38,955 bases of DNA. Origin: Helochares maculicollis (taxonomy: Eukaryota; Arthropoda; Insecta; Coleoptera; Hydrophilidae). Both the position numbers and the translations under genes were made by a program. The stretch spans positions 1-38,955 of the forward strand of contig JAWQRO010000444.1 in assembly GCA_033557835.1 (NCBI GenBank), written 5' to 3'. The notes beneath the pieces are model-generated. The model saw only the letters and a program-made list of their open reading frames with translations, had not been told where the DNA came from and did not search any database. Below, piece by piece: positions 31,551 through 38,955 of this stretch; position 1 is the first letter of the stretch, and each line of letters starts with the position of its first letter.

Positions 31551-34029
31551 TCAGAATCTCTTGTTAAAAATGGAATTGCTTAAAATAATAATGTGGGATC
31601 ATTTGTGCGGCACTATAATAGTGTGGCTTTTTCAGCTATTATTAAAAATATAATAGTAATGATTTGCGACTTGCGAATATGTATTTATCTAAGAATTTTA
31701 ATGACTTCCACATTTCACAAAACAATATTCATTATAATTATTGATGAATGAATCTGCGATTTGCGCCAAAATTTAATCAGCTCTACCCTGAGATATTGAG
31801 ACACAAAGATAATTTTATAAATAGCTAATACGAAAAGGCTATCTTTAATGGTCAGCATTGCTGCTAGAGAAAGTAAATTTGTTTTTACATTTCAAAGTTA
31901 CTCAATGTACTCTTCGTTACTTTACTTGATTGTTTGACTTTTACTAACATTTTATAATTTTAATGATGCAATATGTCAATATTCAATGAATGAAAAGTTT
32001 CCGATACTTTGATACTATAATATTTACAATTTTTAATATTTTTATCATGGCATTACATAAAAGTTTTGTTGAACAATCCATTTGCTGTGATAATAAGACA
32101 TTAAATTGGAGCAGCAGAAATAAACAAATAAGGTCTATAGTGATAGGCAATACTAAAGTAAACATTTTGATTCTGAGGTAGTACCAAAGTGCAGATTCCT
32201 AGTGTACCTACATTCAAAACAATACAAGGAGAGCGATGCCTGGGCACTGCGTGGTAAGCAATTTAGAACAAAAGCAAAAACATCTCCAACATCGAATCTC
32301 AGCCAGCCCTAAGAATGCTAATCATCAGCTCAGCTCCTCGGAATAATTAATTAGCATTCTTTCCTATATTTTACGTGCTTCTTTTTCAGACGCCCTTCTC
32401 TTGTATCCGCATCCGCTCATTACATTAAAATTAGATTTAAAAATGTGGAAATTGTATCGCTGATTGCAATTCTCGGGCTGCGAACCAACTTTTAAAGTGG
32501 ATTTTCAATTAACCATTGAATATAATGTATTTAAAACAGCGAGCGAGCTATTTGTGAGGGCTTTAAAAAGTTGCCAGTTTGTTTTTTTCTCAACCGCTCT
32601 CTTTTTATCGCGCACGAGAATACGCCACCCTTCACTTGCTGAAAGTCGGTGAACTGAATATTATCTTGTCCAGCATTACACAATGTCTGAATTGGAAAGA
32701 GGATTACTCGTTTGTTTAGGTGCCCGTGCCCTATTCTGTCATTGTAATCACACTTTTTGCATTCGCCGAACATGTTGAAGTTCTCTCACATAGATTCTGT
32801 TTAATACCTCTTTAGAATCTTTTCCTTTCATTCTAGAACGTATCTAACCTTACTCACTAGACAATAACTTACACTCCCCTATTTAAATTAAATTATGGAG
32901 TAAATTTCAATTAACCGTTGCTTAAAAATGATTATTACTAGAACCGTAAATTCTTGAAATTGAAATCCTTGAATTGAGTACAGATTGAGGCGATTACAAT
33001 TTGAAACTATTTAAATTTTTACCGATTTTCATTTGAATCGAGAATACTTGAAACGGATTTGGTTGAATTGTTGCAACAGTAGTAAAATTTTGGCTCAAAG
33101 TCAAGGTTACGTTCTATTGATTTTGTATTGTTCCCATTTACGTGCATGTCAAAACGATGACGCCCATGATGCGAAGCTCGTTTTAATAATGCACAAAAGT
33201 AATATATTCACTGTGTAAGAATTGCTGGATAAATAGGAACAATTTATTATCTGCAGTTCTCCAGAAAAGAAGTAGCATTGTTTCTACCCTATTGCCTTTG
33301 AGTTTACCCTCACCGCCTTATATGTGAGTCTTGGACGTTAACGTCTCCATATAAACTTAGTAGGGTACCTCACGTTCCATTGACCTTTTGATCGATGGTC
33401 ATCGTTTGCCGCTACATTCCTCATCACCTCTCGATGTTTGAGACCCTTACTAACTTAGTACTGCTTCAAAACGTATTGGGGCAATATATTACTTTTAATG
33501 TACTATACAACCTATTGTAGACAGTATGTATGTATACAAATCCCTCAGCGGCGTTTGTTTTTACTAAATATGAGCTGTATCAACTTCTCAGTTGATCTAA
33601 CTAGCTTTAACTACGAATTTATGCTCAACTAGATTTATGAGTTAAGTATAAATCTAAGTAATGATGCGTAAGTAGGAGCTTTACGATTATATTACAACTT
33701 TTTTAGTTATAAATAAGAACATATTAGCTAAATCGGATTACTGGAAATAGTATTTTTTGTGGTCTAACATTTTTGGTAAAATTCAGTTTGAACTGGCGAT
33801 GTATATTTATAATATATTTTAGGCTTATAGAAATAGTCACGAAGACAATGACTACAAATAGAACTTCCAATTAACGTGCCCTATACAATTGGTATAAGAA
33901 ATTCTGCTCAAAATATACCATTTTTTATAAAAAATATTAATCATACATATTTTCAGATTTATAAAACACTGTTGACTTGTTCGGTAATCCCTTAAGATTA
34001 AAGAGCGCATCTCTAAGGGAAGCAGACTT
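31551..34029. other. Mostly AT-rich, with two mildly GC-elevated patches
   Basis: The patches 32215-32680 and 33280-33440 have mixed composition and could be small conserved elements. The remainder shows no recognised gene, repeat or transposon motif. Confidence 0.4.
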
Positions 34030-34089
34030 AAAATCTTTTAATCCCCATAATAAGTAAACGCAAAAGCAAAAAATTTTAAATATTTTTAT

Positions 34090-34580
34090 TCATTTTATTT
34101 TATAGAAAATAGATGTATTTAATTTCGTTTGCTTTGCACCTATATAATATATACGAATATTGAGTTGGTATCATTTTATAACTATCTACGAGGAATTAAA
34201 AATTAATGCACTTACGAATAAGCGTGTTAGAGTCCTTTTCGCTTCTAAGAATGACAGGATTAATATTTTTATTTGTTTTAGTATGAAGAATATCTAATTA
34301 TTTAACACCGAATGTTTTGCTCAAGCTTGCGCATGTTAATAAAAGACGAATATAAAATTGATATTTATTGTAACTTTATACAAAGAAATAAAAAACTAGA
34401 AGCCGATGAATTAGACCTTGGGCTTCTAAGAACAAGCCACTTAATAATTTTAGTCATTTTATTATGGAGAAAATAGAATTATTAACGTCCGGATGCTTTG
34501 CACAACCTTATGCTGTATAGAATTTACAAATATTGAGTTGATATTTTTGTATAGACTATAGACAAAGTAAAAAACAAGAG
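34090..34580 (+). repeat. Three-unit tandem repeat, unit about 182 bp
   Basis: The anchor word CG..TG.TTTGC(A/T)C occurs at 34126, 34309 and 34490, giving spacings of 183 and 181 bp. Each is followed about 30-50 bp later by A.(A/G)AATAT.(G/A)A.TTG.TAT, and in the second and third units by GTA.A..TATA.ACAAAG..A.AAAC. The copies differ substantially, so the expansion is old. There is no coding potential. Confidence 0.75.
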
Positions 34581-34986
34581 AGTTAATTTGAGCTTTAGAG
34601 TATGATAACAGCTAGAAGAAATAAAAAATACTAAGTTCACAAGCTGAAACCTAGAGAAACAATAATTTATTTTATAAAACTTTTCGGAAACGCAAAATTA
34701 ATACAGATAGTTCGAGATTTGTATGCATCATTTTGACGCCTAAAAATGTGAATAGACTATATATGTTCCTTGTTTTGAGGCCCAAGATTTCAATAAAGTG
34801 AAGCGTTCATTAGAAACGTATAAATAAAACAGAAGTCCATGCTATTTGGTGAATAGAAACAAATTTATTTCACTGAATTTTTGCTAAAATGTTTCATTCA
34901 TCCTACTTTTTCATTTTTCCTTATTTCTATCAACAACAAAGCAAACAACTCTTACTGAAACAGTTTTTAAATCAAACATCAAAAAA

Positions 34987-35205
34987 ACATTTCGCTCTTA
35001 AGAGCGTCAATGTAAACTTTTAATATCGACAAATGTTCTCCAAAGATTATAATTTAAAAAAATGCAGCCAATTAAAAACGTCAATTTAAACATCTAGCAT
35101 CCAGATATATTTTGTTTAAAAGGACCGTAACTGAAGTTTCTTTCATTAAAAACATTTCGTTATTAAAAGCGTTAATTTGTACTTTCAACAACGTTCCGCT
35201 GTTAC
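34987..35205 (+). repeat. Short degenerate tandem repeat, about 74-91-bp spacing
   Basis: Three related segments begin near 34987, 35061 and 35152, each with a form of A(C/T)TTAA(G/A)AGCGT(C/T)AAT followed by an A/T-rich tail. ACATTTCG starts the first and third. The first contains the palindrome GCTCTTAAGAGC. Confidence 0.5.
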
Positions 35206-36389
35206 GACTATGAATTTTGTTTTAATGTGTTCTCTATTCACAACATTAATATATTATTTAAAAATATTTATAAAATAAAAACCCATAAAAAATTTAGTAC
35301 ATTTATAGTTTTTGCCTAGAATTAAAGAGTTGAAGGATCTGGAAACAAAATCATATATCCAATTTGATTTCTGCATCATACACATACACATATGGTGTAT
35401 ATTTTATGAGGCATTCCACTCCACAATTTTTCTGCAAATCTTATACGCGATGGAAACCGTTTTAAGTGGTTTATTGCAAGTTCAATTAAATTATTTAATA
35501 TTCCATAAGATGTGTCAAGATTGTGTTTCCCATCTCTACGTTTTAATATTGTATGAAGTGGAAACTAAAGTTTTTGTCGGTGTGGCGGAAAGAAAAGCAC
35601 TTAATAAAATTTCAAAATCATCAATCACGCTCTTATAACAAGCGAAGAGAAGAAAGTGGCAAAAATGCGAATATAACTGATGTTAAAGGGGGCATATTTA
35701 TGAAGCGACTTCACGGGATAACACCTGTGGTTCGCTGTGTATAAACCGTATATGGAGACATAAAGCGTTCAAAATACAACAGGGACGCAGCGGTAAAATA
35801 CAGAGGAAAAGCGACTTGTCGCAAGTGTTGCGCTTCGGGAAACGGTGGAGGAAAATTTTAAGGGATTTTTACTAACGGATTAGTTAATATGCAGCTGATA
35901 CAACTTGCAGGAGCCTTCAAAATAAAACTACGTAATTTGACTTTCTTATCAAAAAAATATCAAAGCATTGCAAGTTACTACTTTTTATTAATGATTTTTC
36001 AAATTCAAATGAAGTAAATAATATGTAGTTTGCCTGCAAAATGAACTCAATTTTCTACAACGCAGAAGAAACTGCAAGCTATGCAGTTTTTTAGATATGA
36101 TACGTTCAACAAAGCAAACAACACAAAGATTTCATTTGTCTAACAGGACTGAAAAAATATTCATCTTTTGAATAGTTTATTTTCCAGATAGATTTATTCA
36201 AGAGTTCCAGTAAATTAGACAGATAAAAAAACCTCACCAAAATACAACAACTAAGCAAATTAAAAGAATCCCATTAATATCTGCAATTAAACCTGCATAA
36301 AGCCGTTCGAACAGTTGAATGTACTTACACGCGTTATAGTACTGTACAGCAGTCAGAAGCAACCCATCCCCTGCTTTACTGCTTTAAAT
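35206..36389. other. AT-rich stretch, no gene recognised
   Basis: A 108-codon + frame (35312-35638) has no ATG at its start, no splice support and no recognised domain. The patch 35640-35880 is somewhat GC-richer. Confidence 0.4.
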
Positions 36390-37130
36390 TTCATAAAGGC
36401 TCGCTTGGATGGCGGTGACGCAGTCACTGAGATCGTGCTAACTCACCAAAGAAGCGGGCTTCCGTTAGAACAATGGACTCGTTAATTAAGATTTCTTTTA
36501 TCCCGGCTCGCCGAGCTGAGATTCCAGAACTTCAACTGGAATAAAGCACACGTATATAAGACTCACTATCGGATTTCATCAATGGAAATACACTAATAAA
36601 TAGAGAGAGCGAAAAAAGAGGGCGCGTCTCTTGTCGGACTTTGTACAATTTGATTATCGGGATTTATTAAGATTACTCTCACTCTCCGAGTCGCCCAGTT
36701 GACGATAAAAACTCTGAGGGCGCTAAACTATAGTCATTATTATTTTTCTAGTTATAGTAACGATGTGAGGACTGTCGATGATGCAGCGAATAAAAATAAG
36801 AAAAAAAGGGGGAAGAGAATTGTAGCTATTTACTTTTATTTTGGCGCGCATAAATTTTTTCGTCGCAAGCCTCTCCGGGTGGGTATCTCTGTGGAAGCGC
36901 ATTAACGATGAATTTTTGAAATTTGTCAAAAGGGGAAGTCCACAATTGTCGGGATTATTCGAATGATCTGCGTATGTGTATAAACGTCCCTCGTAATTCC
37001 CCAGTTTTACTGCACAATCCAGTGCGATTATTGCCATTTTATGGCATCTCAGTCACTTGCGGTTATTTTACAGCCCCATAATTCGAACGATTATAAAATG
37101 TAGAGCATTTGTACCAAACTGAGCCGCCCT
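36390..37130. promoter_or_regulatory. GC-elevated block upstream of the 37159 exon
   Basis: This mixed-composition block contains GGTGACGCAGTCAC, TTAATTAAG, GCTCGCCGAGC and repeated GAGAG/CTCTC words (GAGA-factor-like). It ends shortly before the acceptor of the candidate exon. Conserved intronic DNA next to an exon is the likeliest reading. The frames through it are unrecognised. Confidence 0.3.
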
Positions 37131-37158
37131 TCTGATGTGGTCTCTTTGATTGTTTCAG

Positions 37159-37226
37159 GTAGACGAACGAAGGCAACATCAATATCAGCACGCTGGCAGC
37201 GTCAGAAGAGCTCATGTTGAGCACAG
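37159..37226 (+). CDS. Candidate 68-nt internal exon of an unidentified gene
   Basis: The acceptor TCTTTGATTGTTTCAG and the donor GTGAGT are both close to consensus. In phase 0 the exon is fully open and contains VDERRQHQYQHAGSVRRAH. In the phase that continues SDRNWKALQFEGNEQ from 15497-15543 it reads GRRTKATSISARWQRQKSSC and then stops, which would make it a C-terminal tail. In the phase that continues LTAIGRPSSSRAMSK it stays open. Which phase is real, or whether it is non-coding, cannot be settled here. The peptide is unrecognised. It is on the same strand as 15497-15543, separated by 21.6 kb of intron-like DNA. Confidence 0.5.
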
Positions 37227-37932
37227 GTGAGTAAAAAGAGGCAATTTTTATGCTGCATTGTTTTCGCCCTGTTTGTATTTATTTTAAAGGACTCTTGAAA
37301 CGGCGGTTTATTTGTTTTGAAAATTTTCTTTGTCCCTGTATTAATTTTTAAAAGTCATGGGCAACTTGAACGTGGCTCCAAGCACTTCTCAAGATATGAC
37401 TTTAAATCTACGAACTGAAACAATATGTTTAGAAATAAAAATGTTCACTATTAATATTTCATATTCTGCCTTAAATTACGAACTGTAATTTTAAAATGGC
37501 TTTCATAATGAAATTAGTTCCCAATTTGAGACAGAAATACGTATTAATATCCAAAAAAGCTCTAACCGTTTATAATAAGGGTTGTATATTAATTGAATTC
37601 AAGTGGACTCTCAACTAGAGACAAATAAAAACGATTCTCAACCGTGAACTTGATACTTTTGTATAAAATATATCAAATTAGATTATCTGCTACTCATAAG
37701 CTACTTAGACTACGAATAAAAAACTAGTAGCTAAATCAAATCTTTCTTGTCATATAGCGTCCATATAGAACGTGTAAGCTCAAGATACATAGTTATCAAG
37801 CTATAGCAAAAAACCTATAAAACATTCTGCACATTAATTTTACCTTCCATGTTGTTTTTGATGCATCGTTGTTGTAAATTTTTCGTGAAAAACGCCACAG
37901 AATGTCACCGAATGACTAAATAATTTGTTTAG
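37227..37932. other. Intron-like AT-rich DNA
   Basis: This follows the donor at 37227 and ends at a TGACTAA branch-point-like word and TTTGTTTAG. Nothing else is recognised. Confidence 0.4.
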
Positions 37933-37991
37933 ATTCGCATTTGCGGCCTCTAACAAATGGCAACAAATCATCGACGAATCTGACACAACAC
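37933..37991 (+). CDS. Weak candidate exon downstream of 37159-37226
   Basis: TTTGTTTAG, with a TGACTAA branch-point-like word close upstream, precedes a 59-nt open segment. It reads FAFAASNKWQQIIDESDTT and is followed by GTAAGG. Its phase (one leading base) fits the two trailing bases of phase 0 of the 37159 exon. If not spliced at 37991, the frame runs on to a TAG near 38065 and could be a terminal exon. Other frames here are also open, and the pyrimidine tract is poor, so this is speculative. Confidence 0.2.
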
Positions 37992-38922
37992 GTAAGGCTG
38001 GAAGGATATCCGATTATAATAAATATGGGCACACCGCGACCGAGCGTATTAACCACCCCGTGTAGCAGCGAGCGATTTTGCTGTGAGCAATCAGGTACAT
38101 TTGTAATAACATTCATTCACTATCTCTGCCGATGTCGCAACCGCAACCTCCTGGTGCCGTTTTTAGGTTCTTCTACGTGACGATTCCTTAAAAAGAATAA
38201 AACCCCCATGCAACTCACTAAATTTGAGACTCAAAATGCAAACAAAACCGCAATAAGAATGTTCATAATTTACAAAAATATTGGGGTTAAAATATTAAGT
38301 ACTATCCTCGTTTGCATTGTTCTAGATTTTTTTTACTACGAAAATGAAGATATTATTTCACTATTTGTAAGTCGTATTATGTCCATTGTGTTATATGAAT
38401 TGTACTGCTAATTCTTCATCAAGTTTGACATCATCTCCATAATGTTCTTACTTTCACAGGTAGAAGATAGAAGTTTCGGCTAAAATATCATTTTTTCAAA
38501 TTGAGGATGATTTCTAACACTGCTAGGTCCACATAACATTGACCGTGTTTCTTTCAAAAGCAATTCGTTTAATTCGATTTGAAAGTGAATGCTTAAGCTT
38601 GACAGAACACTCAAAAAGCATAAGCAAATGTTCTTTGACTACGTTAAGCACTATCTTAACGCATTATAATTTGTTATACTAATAATTATATCGATGTAGT
38701 TCTTAAGTTTCTTAATTTATTTGCACCAAAGATTCATCATAAATAAATAACTGAGAAACTCATTAACCAATTGAATTTTTAATTGCAATCTACAATAATC
38801 TAGAATTCATATGTTTAATATAAATGTTTGTAGCAACATTAAAATAAATATCGTCACTTCAAAGGCTTCACACAATATTTATTGATAGTCGTAGCAAAGC
38901 AAATTTAATTACTTTAAATACA

Positions 38923-38924
<2 letters not shown>
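37992..38924. other. No recognised feature
   Basis: The GC-elevated part 37992-38180 has open frames on both strands. The rest is AT-rich. An acceptor-like CTTACTTTCACAG ends at 38460, but the following sequence soon meets stops. Confidence 0.4.

Positions 38925-38955
<31 letters not shown>
38925..38955. repeat. (AT)n microsatellite at the right edge
   Basis: Thirty-one bases of alternating A and T run to the window edge, mirroring the tract at the left edge. Confidence 0.97.

Noticed and set aside
35312..35638. 108-codon + frame
   Set aside because: It does not begin with ATG, lies in AT-rich DNA and shows no motif.
38460..38520. Acceptor-like CTTACTTTCACAG as the start of another exon
   Set aside because: The following sequence meets a stop within eight codons in the first frame and has no consensus donor.
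1..38955. CRISPR arrays, bacterial operons, ribosome binding sites, rRNA genes
   Set aside because: The window is eukaryotic in character. No regularly spaced palindromic repeats, operon-like ORFs or rRNA signatures were seen.

Overview
This is AT-rich eukaryotic DNA, most likely from an insect. The transposon remnants (mellifera-type and Mos1-like mariners, a Jockey-like LINE, a second LINE, a Penelope-like element), the short AT-rich intron signals and the islands of higher GC fit an arthropod; Hymenoptera is possible but unproven. No complete, intact protein-coding gene is visible. Both ends of the window run into TA/AT microsatellite, so it may be a whole contig that broke at these repeats (inference).

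Host gene signal is limited to short candidate exons on the + strand: 15497-15543 (47 nt, very good splice sites), 37159-37226 (68 nt, very good splice sites) and, more weakly, 37933-37991. If the first two belong to one transcript, most of the window is one 21.6-kb intron plus flanking introns. I could not name the gene from these peptides. Islands of higher GC (about 2.8-3.4, 10.4-10.6, 12.4-13.4, 22.4-23.7, 28.6-29.6, 30.6-30.8, 31.3-31.5 and 36.4-37.1 kb) look like conserved non-coding, enhancer or promoter DNA. The ORFs inside them are open in several frames at once and are not convincing genes.

Mobile DNA, all decayed: a mellifera-type mariner with 30-bp terminal inverted repeats (TIRs) and TA target duplication (1298-2472, +); a Jockey-like LINE endonuclease fragment (6175-6400, -); a tRNA-like/SINE-like scrap (8588-8655); a 550-bp internally deleted mariner with both TIRs (8670-9219, -); a Penelope-like GIY-YIG endonuclease fragment (18168-18460, +); a Mos1-like mauritiana-subfamily mariner (about 18640-19891, +); another mariner remnant flanked by a direct duplication of its own 3' end (21012-22093, +); and a LINE reverse-transcriptase C-terminal fragment (24515-24840, +). 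None can encode an active enzyme; stops, frameshifts and lost catalytic residues are visible.

Repeats and structure: a (TA)26 tract at 16885, a degenerate tandem array of about 230-bp units at 26.1-27.0 kb, three units of about 182 bp at 34.1-34.6 kb, a four-unit 16-bp repeat at 12341, a cluster of four inverted repeats at 17177-17378, and strong hairpins at 10810 and 24867. No clearly new biological system was found. The best leads are the exon pair, the hairpin cluster and the unclassified tandem arrays.
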